Positions 1-7,216 of a DNA stretch of 39,406 nucleotides are shown piece by piece; within the stretch, counting starts at the first letter, position 1, and each line of letters starts with the position of its first letter. The stretch is from the NCBI GenBank assembly GCA_036562565.1, contig DATCJY010000076.1, forward strand, positions 1-39,406. Direction: 5' to 3'. A program made the translations under genes and the position numbers. Source of the stretch: DATCJY01 sp036562565. GTDB taxonomy: Bacteria > Bacteroidota > Bacteroidia > Flavobacteriales_D > Sanyastnellaceae. The notes beneath the pieces were generated by a model. The model was not told where the DNA came from. It ran no database searches and saw only the letters and a list, made by a program, of their open reading frames with translations.

Positions 1-1608
1 ATCGGCTTGGTTGATAGTATCTGCGGCTTCTTTCGCTTTGCGGTCTGCTTCGGCATTCGCAGCTGCTTCTTGCTTCATTTTTTCGATCTCTTCTTTGGAT
101 AGACCTGATGAAGCTTGGATGCGGATGTTCTGCTCTTTACCGGTAGCCTTATCTTTTGCACTTACACTGATGATACCATTGGCATCGATGTCAAAAGTTA
201 CTTCGATTTGTGGTACACCGCGTGGAGCCGGTGGAATATCACTCAATTGGAAGCGACCGATGGTGCGGTTGTCCTTAGCCATTGCACGCTCACCTTGCAA
301 TACGTGGATTTCCACGCTTGTCTGGTTATCGGCAGCTGTAGAGAATATTTCGCTCTTCTTGGTTGGGATGGTTGTGTTGGCCTCAATGAGTTTGGTCATC
401 ACACCACCCATGGTTTCGATTCCCAATGAAAGTGGAGTTACATCCAAAAGAAGAACGTCTTTAACTTCACCTGTCAACACACCACCTTGGATAGCAGCAC
501 CGATGGCTACTACTTCATCAGGGTTCACGCCTTTAGAAGGCTCTTTACCGAAGAATTTTCTAACCGCCTCTTGAATAGCAGGAATACGGGTAGAACCACC
601 AACAAGAATTACCTCGTTGATATCGTTTACTGTCAAACCTGCATTTTTCAAAGCTGTTTGACATGGTGCAATCGTACGTTGGATGAGACTGTCAGCCAAT
701 TGCTCGAACTTCGCACGAGTCAATGTTTTCACCAAGTGCTTTGGAATACCATCTACCGGCATGATATAAGGCAAGTTGATCTCAGTAGATGTGCTGGATG
801 ACAACTCAATCTTAGCTTTCTCAGCTGCTTCTTTCAAACGTTGCAAAGCCATTGGGTCTTTGCTCAAATCGTATTGGTTACCATTGTCGTTTTTGAACTC
901 CTGAACCAACCAATCGATGATTACTTGGTCGAAGTCATCACCACCAAGGTGTGTATCACCATCGGTAGAAAGCACTTCGAAAACGCCATCACCCAACTCG
1001 AGAATGGATACGTCATGCGTACCACCACCGCAGTCGAACACTGCGATTTTCACATCGGTTGATTTTTTATCCAAGCCATAAGCCAAAGCTGCAGCGGTAG
1101 GTTCGTTAATGATCCTTCTCACTTTAAGACCGGCAATTTCACCGGCTTCTTTGGTAGCTTGGCGTTGGGCATCGTTGAAGTATGCAGGAACTGTAATAAC
1201 AGCCTCTGTCACTTCATGCCCCAAATAATCCTCTGCAGTTTTCTTCATTTTTTGAAGCACCATTGCAGAGATTTCTTGTGGAGTATATGTGCGGTCATCA
1301 ATTTTCACGCGCGGAGTATTGCCATCTCCTTTCACCACCTCATAAGGAACACGCTCGGTTTCTTTTACCGATTCATCATAGCTGGTTCCCATGAAACGTT
1401 TGATGGAGTAAATGGTCTTCTTTGGGTTGGTGATGGCCTGACGTTTTGCCGGATCACCCACCTTGCGTTCACCACCTTCTACGAAAGCCACAATAGAAGG
1501 GGTAGTTCTTTTTCCTTCACTGTTGGCAATTACCACCGGCTCGTTACCTTCCATTACGGAAACGCAGCTGTTGGTAGTTCCTAAGTCTATTCCAATTATT
1601 TTGCTCAT
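1..1608 (-). CDS. dnaK: Chaperone protein DnaK (Hsp70), 3' end cut by window edge
   Basis: ATP-dependent Hsp70 chaperone that binds exposed hydrophobic segments of proteins with its DnaJ and GrpE partners in the cytoplasm. The reverse strand reads open from the ATG at 1608 to base 1, giving 536 codons; the family is about 630-640 residues, so only the end of the C-terminal lid and tail is missing. Visible hallmarks are the N-terminal phosphate-1 motif IGIDLGTTNSCV, the signature AVITVPAYFNDAQRQATK, the phosphate-2 motif VFDCGGGTHDVSIL and ILVGGSTRIP near residue 340, followed by the substrate-binding domain with DVTPLSLGIETMGG. The usual DLGGGT is CGGGT here, a small deviation. The gene stands alone at its 5' side, with about 360 bp to the divergent gene at 1968. 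Identity is certain; completeness beyond the edge is assumed. Confidence 0.97.
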   Translation of the reverse strand, partial: MSKIIGIDLGTTNSCVSVMEGNEPVVIANSEGKRTTPSIVAFVEGGERKVGDPAKRQAITNPKKTIYSIKRFMGTSYDESVKETERVPYEVVKGDGNTPRVKIDDRTYTPQEISAMVLQKMKKTAEDYLGHEVTEAVITVPAYFNDAQRQATKEAGEIAGLKVRRIINEPTAAALAYGLDKKSTDVKIAVFDCGGGTHDVSILELGDGVFEVLSTDGDTHLGGDDFDQVIIDWLVQEFKNDNGNQYDLSKDPMALQRLKEAAEKAKIELSSSTSTEINLPYIMPVDGIPKHLVKTLTRAKFEQLADSLIQRTIAPCQTALKNAGLTVNDINEVILVGGSTRIPAIQEAVRKFFGKEPSKGVNPDEVVAIGAAIQGGVLTGEVKDVLLLDVTPLSLGIETMGGVMTKLIEANTTIPTKKSEIFSTAADNQTSVEIHVLQGERAMAKDNRTIGRFQLSDIPPAPRGVPQIEVTFDIDANGIISVSAKDKATGKEQNIRIQASSGLSKEEIEKMKQEAAANAEADRKAKEAADTINQAD

Positions 1609-1673
1609 GTTAGTATATGTGTCCTTGTTTATTAATCGGCCCCGTTTTAAAAACGAAGACGTCCTGCCCTTGT

Positions 1674-1706
1674 CAATCATAGTGCCATTGCCCGAAATGT
1701 GACAAA
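1674..1706 (-). promoter_or_regulatory. Candidate sigma-A promoter of dnaK
   Basis: On the minus strand TTTG (1703-1706) is followed after 21 bp by TATGATTG (1674-1681), a 7/8 match to the Bacteroidota -7 element TAnnTTTG. The predicted leader to the ATG at 1608 is about 60 bases. I see no CIRCE-type operator (TTAGCACTC-N9-GAGTGCTAA). Position and spacing are plausible but unproven. Confidence 0.35.
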
Positions 1707-1722
1707 CAGGGCAATTTTGGCA
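1683..1722. promoter_or_regulatory. Inverted repeat overlapping the dnaK promoter
   Basis: ATTGCCC (1687-1693) and GGGCAAT (1709-1715) form a perfect 7 bp inverted repeat with a 15 bp spacer. Outer bases TGCCA (1683-1687) and TGGCA (1718-1722) add a further imperfect match. The repeat covers the candidate -33 box of dnaK, which is where an operator would act. It does not resemble CIRCE or another heat-shock operator I know, so the role is inference. Confidence 0.3.
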
Positions 1723-1856
1723 GAATGCTCCGACATCTTTGCGTTACTCGCACTGACAGCATGCTGAAATCCACTCGTCCAAACGCGAAATCGGCATCCA
1801 ACGGCAATCCATTATAACACAGTCCATTTATGCCAAAGAATTCTTGTTTATCAGCT

Positions 1857-1906
1857 CTTTTGAACTCCTTCGTTCAAAGGAATTCGTGTCTTTAACACTC
1901 GAATTC
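1857..1906. repeat. Two adjacent inverted repeats in the 1609-1967 intergenic region
   Basis: TTTGAAC (1859-1865) and GTTCAAA (1872-1878) make a perfect 7 bp stem with a 6-base loop. Immediately after it GAATTCG (1880-1886) and CGAATTC (1900-1906) make a second 7 bp pair, extended by TGT/ACA with a two-base bulge. Neither stem is followed by a T-run, so they are not obvious terminators. They lie 60-110 bp upstream of the start at 1968 and could be operator sites or part of a leader. The rest of 1609-1967 holds no gene that I can support. Confidence 0.4.
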
Positions 1907-1967
1907 AAGCCACCGTCTAACACCGCGGAGGGCACATCTTAAGTATTGGCTTTACATTCGGGACGTC

Positions 1968-2798
1968 ATGTTGACACATAGCATTATGCAGTATAGCGTC
2001 ACCGATCAATTGGGTAGAACCATAACACTACAACAGCGCCCTGTTCGTATTGTATCTACTGTTCCTTCTCAAACCGAATTACTGTCGGACTTAGGATTGA
2101 ACGCTGAAGTGGTTGGCATCACGAAATTCTGTATTCATCCTGTTGAGTGGTTTAATAACAAGATACGAATTGGCGGTACAAAAGCTTTAAACCTAGAAAA
2201 GATAAAAGCCCTACAACCCGACCTGATTATTGCCAATAAAGAAGAGAACGATCAAGAGCAAATAGAACTGCTCGCACGCGAGTATCCGGTTTATATAAGC
2301 GATATAAAAACTTTGGACGATGCCGTGAAGATGATACAGGATATAGGAATACTTACAGGTCGCATACAAGAAGCGACACAAATAGCTCATGGCATACGGC
2401 AAGGAATGTCTATGTTGACAATCCCAACAAAACGCACCCGATGCGCTTACTTCATTTGGTGGGAACCACTGATGTCCATTAATCATGACACATTCATTCA
2501 TGACATGCTCACGCGGTGTGGTTTTGAGAATGTCTTTTCAAACGAAACATCCTCGCGCTATCCGGTAATCAATGAAGACGCCCTGCTCGCTGCACAAGCA
2601 GAACTCATTTTGTTACCGTCCGAGCCATTTCCCTTTGGAGAAAAACATATAGCCTACTTCAGGCAAATCTTGCCGCAGGCCACCATTATGAAAGTGGATG
2701 GCGAGATGTTCAGTTGGTATGGTTCCCGTTTGCTGCGAGCACCGAATTATCTCAGAAGCATTGTCCGGCAGGCAAGCTTAGCTCATCCATCCAGCTGA
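1968..2798 (+). CDS. Periplasmic-binding-protein-fold metal/cobalamin receptor (BtuF-like), no signal peptide
   Basis: The protein (276 residues) belongs to the helical-backbone metal receptor family (Peri_BP_2, PF01497) that includes the vitamin B12 binding protein BtuF and iron-chelate binding proteins. Family features are the start VRIVSTVPSQTELLSDLG (residues 26-43), VVGITKFCIHP, the typical IGGTKALNLEKIKALQPDLII, and the C-terminal lobe with EDALLAAQAELILLPSEPFPF. It is unusual that the N-terminus (MLTHSIMQYSVTDQLG) has no hydrophobic signal or lipobox, so a periplasmic location is not supported as annotated. An alternative ATG lies at 1986 and fits the family start equally well. No permease or ATPase gene is next to it. 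A TACATTCG box at 1953-1960 lies 7 bases before the ATG. Ligand is unknown; cobalamin or an iron complex is a family-based guess. Confidence 0.82.
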   Translation: MLTHSIMQYSVTDQLGRTITLQQRPVRIVSTVPSQTELLSDLGLNAEVVGITKFCIHPVEWFNNKIRIGGTKALNLEKIKALQPDLIIANKEENDQEQIELLAREYPVYISDIKTLDDAVKMIQDIGILTGRIQEATQIAHGIRQGMSMLTIPTKRTRCAYFIWWEPLMSINHDTFIHDMLTRCGFENVFSNETSSRYPVINEDALLAAQAELILLPSEPFPFGEKHIAYFRQILPQATIMKVDGEMFSWYGSRLLRAPNYLRSIVRQASLAHPSS

Positions 2799-2806
2799 AA
2801 TAAAAT

Positions 2807-2828
2807 GTGCCTCCCAGCAGGGAGGCAC
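2807..2828. terminator. Bidirectional Rho-independent terminator
   Basis: A perfect 9 bp stem GTGCCTCCC (2807-2815) / GGGAGGCAC (2820-2828) with a 4-base loop lies between the convergent genes ending at 2798 and 2834. T-rich sequence follows on both strands, so it can serve both genes. Confidence 0.8.
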
Positions 2829-2833
2829 TTGTG

Positions 2834-3331
2834 TTATTTCTTCTTAGCGACTTTCTTTTTTGAGGTTTTCTTCTTCGCTGCTTTTGGGCGTTTGGCTTTT
2901 GCTTCTTTGAATTTGCGTTTATAGTTGTCCCAATATTCCTTGCCATAAGCAGTAAAGATCTCCTCGCCTGCTTTTATTTTTCGCAAAGCTGTGAGGCATA
3001 CGTTGTCATCATCGTCAAAGGTGATGAGGGCGTTGTTCTTGAATCCTGTAGGCCCTAAACCAACCGCATCGTTTGCATACTTCGCAAACCCCGGCACTTT
3101 TCTGGAATCCATGATGGTGTCATCATTGGTCTCAACAAAGTAAGAGTCCTCTCCTTTGTTCAAACGAATTGTCACCTGGCGCTCTGTCAAAAGCTCTCCA
3201 TGAAAACGTACAATCACTTCATCGCGCTGAATATCTTTTTTGGTAAACAAGCCCAGGCCTGCACCCTTAATCTGAGATTTCTTCGTGTACAAATAGTCCG
3301 GATCCGGAAAACGGATGATTCGTGATGCCAT
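2834..3331 (-). CDS. SET-domain protein with lysine-rich histone-H1-like tail
   Basis: A 165-residue protein with a compact SET fold, the domain of protein lysine methyltransferases that use S-adenosylmethionine. Visible motifs are GAGLGLF (residues 23-29, SAM-binding loop), VIVRFHGELL (about 39-48, equivalent to the xEYxGE strand), the region FAKYANDAV (82-90) where classical enzymes have RFxNHS, and GEEIFTAYG (122-130, equivalent to GEELxxDYG). Residues 138-165 contain 15 lysines among 28, with Ala, Pro and Thr, resembling the tails of H1-like bacterial proteins; this suggests DNA or RNA binding. The NHS motif is changed, so methyltransferase activity is not assured. It is monocistronic, convergent with the gene at 1968, and has a TACATTCG -7-like box at 3354-3361 (minus strand). 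Substrate is unknown. Confidence 0.87.
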   Translation of the reverse strand: MASRIIRFPDPDYLYTKKSQIKGAGLGLFTKKDIQRDEVIVRFHGELLTERQVTIRLNKGEDSYFVETNDDTIMDSRKVPGFAKYANDAVGLGPTGFKNNALITFDDDDNVCLTALRKIKAGEEIFTAYGKEYWDNYKRKFKEAKAKRPKAAKKKTSKKKVAKKK

Positions 3332-3592
3332 ATTGATTTTCTAAAAACGGTCGCGAATGTAGGGGAAGAGACGGTAGTGTGATGATAGGAGTTTTGAACG
3401 ATGAACCTTTGCCCTTCCTTTATATGCGATCTTCTCCTTTATTCAAATCGATAAAGCTTGCATCTGTAAAATCATTACAATCCGATGGAGTTTCTCCAGC
3501 GCTCTGTTTTAATTGCATTGAAAGGATTGCTTCTTTACAACTGTTCGCTTCAATGGTAACAACATGCACTCAAAGAGTTTGGATTCATCTAT
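3332..3592. other. Intergenic stretch without a supported gene
   Basis: This 260-base stretch separates the SET gene from the thioredoxin-domain gene, whose terminator follows at 3593. It contains the likely SET promoter (TACATTCG on the minus strand at 3354-3361). A 71-codon rightward frame (3379-3594) exists but has no recognisable family, no convincing ribosome site and odd composition, so I do not call it. Confidence 0.5.
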
Positions 3593-3619
3593 AAAAAAAG
3601 CCCCTCATCGGGGCTTTTT
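3593..3619 (-). terminator. Rho-independent terminator of the 3635-5203 gene
   Basis: GCCCC (3600-3604) and GGGGC (3610-3614) pair with a 5-base loop, flanked by seven A (3593-3599) on one side and five T (3615-3619) on the other. Read on the minus strand the stem ends in a run of T, directly after the stop codon at 3635. Confidence 0.85.
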
Positions 3620-3634
3620 CTATTTAAAATAATA

Positions 3635-5203
3635 TCATTTATTCTGTGTCGATTGGGTCTGTCTTGGTGGAGCTGCTTTGCCGCGTTGGTTATTGGCGGG
3701 TTCATCATCCCTGTATTCGTGTTCGCGCATTGGCTGTGACACATCCGAACCCGCTTCCAATTTTTGAAGCAGTTCATCCAACTGTTCTGCACCAATTGAC
3801 TTGGCTATTATCTTTTTATCCTTATCCATCAGATAGATTTTGGGTGTGCTATTCACATCCCAGTACTGATGGTAGTTCAAGCTCTGAATGGTAGTGATAC
3901 CACCCAATACAAGCTTTGTTGCCGAGTCTTGAGTCATAATCTCAGGTGTTCTGGACACATTGATGAAATCAAGATTGTGTTCTTCCACAAACTTCTTCCA
4001 TTTATCTATCTCTTGGTTGTTGTGCACGGCATACACCGCAAAACCTTTGTCTTTCCACTTATCGTAAAGGTCTTTGATCTTCGGCATCTCTTTTTTACAG
4101 TGACCGCAAGATGATTCCCAAATGACCAAAAGGGTGTATTTGCTGTCGAGGGATTTCATCGAGCGCCACTTGTTGTTCATATCAGGAAGGATAATGTCGA
4201 GTGCTGTTTCACCGCACAAGCAATGACGCTTGCCATCTGCACTCTCTTTCATCTCCTTGATTTTATCTTCCTTCATCCATGGAGTAAGGCCTTTGGCATA
4301 ATAGTTATCTACCATGTACACAAAACCACGATCCATACACATGATTTTGGAAGTCTCAAAATTGTAGGTAAACTGATGCACGATGTACTTGAACGCATCC
4401 TCATTGCCTTTCACTCGGTCGATGAGTTGTTTGGCTTCATGAATCATCGTATCCGGAATCTGAGGCAAGGTCTGTGTAATGAATCGCTCAATGAGTTTAT
4501 GGAACGATTGGTCGCGCACAAGACGTGGATCTTGCAAATCATAGTTATCCCAATAATGACTGCGGAAGTAGTAATAAGCCCATTTTCTCTTCTCGTCTTC
4601 CGTCATATCGGCAGGAGCTTCCGGAATCTCGATTTCCATAGAAGCCCTGATTAGCTTGGTCACGAGCATGTCGGGCTTGGTGGCAATAAGATTTTTTTGA
4701 TATGCAATCACCTCATCGTTGAGCTTTTGCAATTGCTCACGGGCTGCGCTCTTCTCTGCCTCCGTTTTTGTCGAATCGGTTAAAATGGCATCGATCGGAG
4801 CACGTTGCTTCATCTTTTGGTTGATGTAGTTCACATAATTGAAGAACACCTTGTTGTTTTCAGATTCCTTCACACGGATGTTCTCAATTCGGTTGCTCGT
4901 ATCGGCTTCAATGAAAATGTTCTCTTCTGCCACAATGATATCGAAATACTTCGGCCCCGGCATCACGATGGCATATTTACCACATTCATTATACGGCTTT
5001 CCTTTAAAAGTAAAATTTCCTTTGGAATCTACCTGTGTTGTATCGTTGTAGTAAAGCTTATTACCGTAATAGTTGGCCAGATAAATGGTGGTATCCTTGA
5101 GACCTTTGATATTACCTTTAATGGTATGCTTTACCTGCGCTTGTGCCATTTGCATACATGCAAAGAGCAAAGGCAAGACCATGAAATATTTACTTTTCCT
5201 CAT
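3635..5203 (-). CDS. Secreted thioredoxin-fold protein with DUF4369 and DUF5106-like domains
   Basis: A 522-residue exported redox protein typical of Bacteroidota. The ATG at 5203 gives a signal peptide (MRKSKYFMVLPLLFACMQMA, cleavage near AQAQ); a longer frame begins at a TTG (5248) but adds a poor N-terminus. Next come a DUF4369-like beta domain (about 22-115), a helical DUF5106-like region (about 117-320), and a TlpA/redoxin-type thioredoxin domain (about 335-490) with the active site CGHC at residues 366-369 and the cis-proline motif STPKIYLMD. The last 30 residues are polar and disordered. It probably acts in the periplasm on disulfides, perhaps in cytochrome c maturation or in protecting exported proteins, but no partner gene is adjacent. 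The gene ends at a strong terminator. Confidence 0.9.
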   Translation of the reverse strand: MRKSKYFMVLPLLFACMQMAQAQVKHTIKGNIKGLKDTTIYLANYYGNKLYYNDTTQVDSKGNFTFKGKPYNECGKYAIVMPGPKYFDIIVAEENIFIEADTSNRIENIRVKESENNKVFFNYVNYINQKMKQRAPIDAILTDSTKTEAEKSAAREQLQKLNDEVIAYQKNLIATKPDMLVTKLIRASMEIEIPEAPADMTEDEKRKWAYYYFRSHYWDNYDLQDPRLVRDQSFHKLIERFITQTLPQIPDTMIHEAKQLIDRVKGNEDAFKYIVHQFTYNFETSKIMCMDRGFVYMVDNYYAKGLTPWMKEDKIKEMKESADGKRHCLCGETALDIILPDMNNKWRSMKSLDSKYTLLVIWESSCGHCKKEMPKIKDLYDKWKDKGFAVYAVHNNQEIDKWKKFVEEHNLDFINVSRTPEIMTQDSATKLVLGGITTIQSLNYHQYWDVNSTPKIYLMDKDKKIIAKSIGAEQLDELLQKLEAGSDVSQPMREHEYRDDEPANNQRGKAAPPRQTQSTQNK

Positions 5204-5355
5204 ATATACTTTCAGTGTTTCCTTCTTGAGTGGGTTATTGACCTGCAACCTGCTAAGGAGGTTGTGCTGTCAAATTAAGTTTAACATTTCATTCAAATTT
5301 TGACTGAATGTATCGGATTATGCACATTCAAGCAAGGATTGTTCCAAAGGTGGTA

Positions 5356-5964
5356 CTAAGCCATTTTGGATACATTACTCAGTAATTCCTGCTCAATATC
5401 AACTTGTTTGTTGCGCGCATACCAGAGGTGCAATTCTTCACTGATTTCCATGATGGCCATTCCTGCCGCTTTGCCCTTGCGCACAATTTCAGTACCGGCA
5501 GCCGGACGCGGGCCGTATTTCCATACTATGGCTCCGGTTGCATTGTTGACACAAACAGTGATGGGAATCGAGCGTCCACCATTGGTCAGCAGCAAGTTCA
5601 TGATATCCGGATTTTCATCGCGAAGAATGTAAACCGAACGAATTCGAGGATTACAAGCTGCCAGCTTCTCAATCACCGGAATGATTTGTGATGAGTCACC
5701 ACACCAGCCTTCAGTAATTGTAAGAAAGGTAAATTCTTGTTGCAAGGCTTCAACTTTGGCCTTTAGCTCCGGTGATACTTTGTAGTGTTTCTCTAGGCGG
5801 TTCATTCGCTGATTGTTCATCTCCGTATAGAGAACAAGCTCAGGATTCTGTTCATGGCCGGTCACTTTTCCTTCCGCAAGCAATTTGTTCACTAATTCTC
5901 TGAAGTCCTGATAGGACATGGCTCCGGGATATCCGTCTTTAATAAACTTTTCAAGTGCATTCAT
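5356..5964 (-). CDS. Cytoplasmic thioredoxin-family protein with WCGDS site
   Basis: A 202-residue protein of the Thioredoxin_9 family (PF14595). The thioredoxin fold begins near residue 75 (FTFLTITEGWCGDSSQIIPV), where the redox motif is WCGDS, so only one active-site cysteine is present; the usual second cysteine is serine. The segment GRSIPITVCVN supplies the cis-proline. There is no signal peptide. A monocysteine site rules out a classical dithiol mechanism and suggests binding or mixed-disulfide formation, as in several Bacillota and Bacteroidota relatives. The gene lies 152 bp upstream of the secreted thioredoxin-fold gene ending its run in the same direction, but each may be transcribed separately. 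Promoter at 5984-6014. Specific role unknown. Confidence 0.85.
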   Translation of the reverse strand: MNALEKFIKDGYPGAMSYQDFRELVNKLLAEGKVTGHEQNPELVLYTEMNNQRMNRLEKHYKVSPELKAKVEALQQEFTFLTITEGWCGDSSQIIPVIEKLAACNPRIRSVYILRDENPDIMNLLLTNGGRSIPITVCVNNATGAIVWKYGPRPAAGTEIVRKGKAAGMAIMEISEELHLWYARNKQVDIEQELLSNVSKMA

Positions 5965-5983
5965 TAGAAACTAATTAAGGTGG

Positions 5984-6014
5984 CAAATGTCCACCTGCTA
6001 TCTATGGCTACAAA
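5984..6014 (-). promoter_or_regulatory. Candidate promoter of the WCGDS thioredoxin gene
   Basis: On the minus strand TTTG (6011-6014), 19 bp, then GACATTTG (5984-5991), a 7/8 match to TAnnTTTG with ideal spacing. The -7 box lies in a small inverted repeat, GGTGG (5979-5983) / CCACC (5991-5995). Predicted leader is below 20 bases. Confidence 0.5.
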
Positions 6015-6200
6015 TGACACATATCATCCAACACCATCTTCGCAATTGGCATCACACCATTTCATCCCCATTGTAACAAATATTCACACAGCTATTTTAT
6101 TTGACTTCTCTGTGCAAATCGAACTTATTTTGATGCGAGAAATAGAATTGTTTGGTGCTGTGTTTCCTCCAGTGGTACAAGGCACTCCCACATCATCATC

Positions 6201-7019
6201 ATGACACAAATCATTACAAACCTTCGCAAGATGCGCACTTCACTTGATGGAGTGGCACAATACCTCCTTCCGGTGGTAGATATTTTGGAAGAACAGAATA
6301 CTTTTTACCTCAACCCGCTTGTGGGTGAAGAAATTTGTATTCAATTCCTTGATGAAATCCATTGTGTAGAAAGCGGCAAAAAGATTCGGAAAACCTTTGG
6401 TGAAGGCCTCAGTTATGAACGCTGGCTAGTATCACCATTGGCTTGTCCAAGTATCATTCGTCCGGAACTGAGCCGCATTCATGAAGGAATTGCATTGCGT
6501 GATTTGGAATGGGAACAAGCCAATCACAATCAACCACACTATGTATATCTGTCTCGCACGAGTGACATCAAAGTGGGTGTGACGCGTAATACGAATCTCA
6601 TCTCACGATGGATTGACCAAGGAGCAACAGAAGGAATCATCCTTGCCGAAACACCTTATCGCCAGTTGGCGGGCCTCATAGAAGTTGCTTTGAAGGACAT
6701 GTTACCCGATAAAACAGCATGGCAAGCCATGCTCAAAAACGAATTAAAAAATGATGCTCCTTTGATTTATACCAAAGAGGCCATGCTCGAATTTTTACCG
6801 ATGGAATATGAGCCTTTTTTTTCGGATAATGATCATGTAACCACCATTGATTATCCGGTTTTGAACTATCCGAAAAAAGTAAAAGGGATGAAACTGGACA
6901 CCCTCAAATACTACAAAGGGAAGCTAATGGGCATCAAAGGGCAGTATTTGATACTCGAAAATGACATGGTATTAAACATCCGCTCACACGCTGGTTATCG
7001 CGTCAGCATTGAGTTCTAA
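6201..7019 (+). CDS. DUF2797 family protein lacking most family cysteines
   Basis: A 272-residue protein whose core matches DUF2797 (PF10977): QPHYVYLSRTSDIKVGVTRN (residues 111-130), SRWIDQGATEGIILAETPYR, AGLIEVALKDML and DKTAWQAML. In the relatives I remember, the region before this core carries a zinc-ribbon-like set (CxxCG, YCYPC, a CxxC-like pair, and Cys-His around HEGTC). Here the equivalent positions read CVESGKK (55-61), GEGLSYERW (67-75), ACPSIIRPE (81-89) and SRIHEGIAL (91-99), so only C55 and perhaps C82 remain and zinc binding looks lost. The function of the family is not known to me. The gene is single, rightward, and has about 200 bp on either side. The frame is intact, so this is divergence and not a broken gene. 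Confidence 0.85.
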   Translation: MTQIITNLRKMRTSLDGVAQYLLPVVDILEEQNTFYLNPLVGEEICIQFLDEIHCVESGKKIRKTFGEGLSYERWLVSPLACPSIIRPELSRIHEGIALRDLEWEQANHNQPHYVYLSRTSDIKVGVTRNTNLISRWIDQGATEGIILAETPYRQLAGLIEVALKDMLPDKTAWQAMLKNELKNDAPLIYTKEAMLEFLPMEYEPFFSDNDHVTTIDYPVLNYPKKVKGMKLDTLKYYKGKLMGIKGQYLILENDMVLNIRSHAGYRVSIEF

Positions 7020-7073
7020 GAATTTGTTCTGATATTTTGGTAAAAAATCCATGTAAATATTTCATTTAAAATG

Positions 7074-7102
7074 TTGTACTTAAAAGAATTTGGATACATT
7101 TG
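7074..7102 (+). promoter_or_regulatory. Promoter of the RRM protein gene
   Basis: TTG (7074-7076), 18 bp, then TACATTTG (7095-7102), a perfect match to the Bacteroidota -7 box TAnnTTTG. Transcription should start near 7106-7109, leaving a leader of about 110 bases before the ATG at 7217. Confidence 0.65.
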
Positions 7103-7107
7103 ATGCG

Positions 7108-7216
7108 ACTTCTAGGTGTCAACATTTCGTTTTCTGTGGTTTCGTGGTCAATGTTTGTTGCTTAATACTTAGAAGTGATTATTGTATAACAAACAACAAA
7201 CATTTATTTTTTTTCA
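7108..7216 (+). promoter_or_regulatory. Long foldable 5' leader of the RRM protein mRNA
   Basis: ACTTCTA (7108-7114) pairs perfectly with TAGAAGT (7170-7176), and nested inside AACATT (7121-7126) pairs with AATGTT (7150-7155). The outer stem begins at the predicted transcription start. The remaining leader up to the ATG is A/T-rich with repeated ACAAACA and a run of T. Long structured leaders are known for cold-induced mRNAs, so temperature-dependent or self-binding control is possible, but this is inference from base pairing alone. Confidence 0.45.

Noticed and set aside
3379..3594. Rightward 71-codon frame before the terminator at 3593
   Set aside because: No recognisable family, no convincing ribosome site, and the terminator is fully explained by the leftward gene ending at 3635.
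5980..6204. Rightward 74-codon frame in the divergent region before the DUF2797 gene
   Set aside because: It overlaps the thioredoxin promoter and the DUF2797 start, and its composition is not protein-like.
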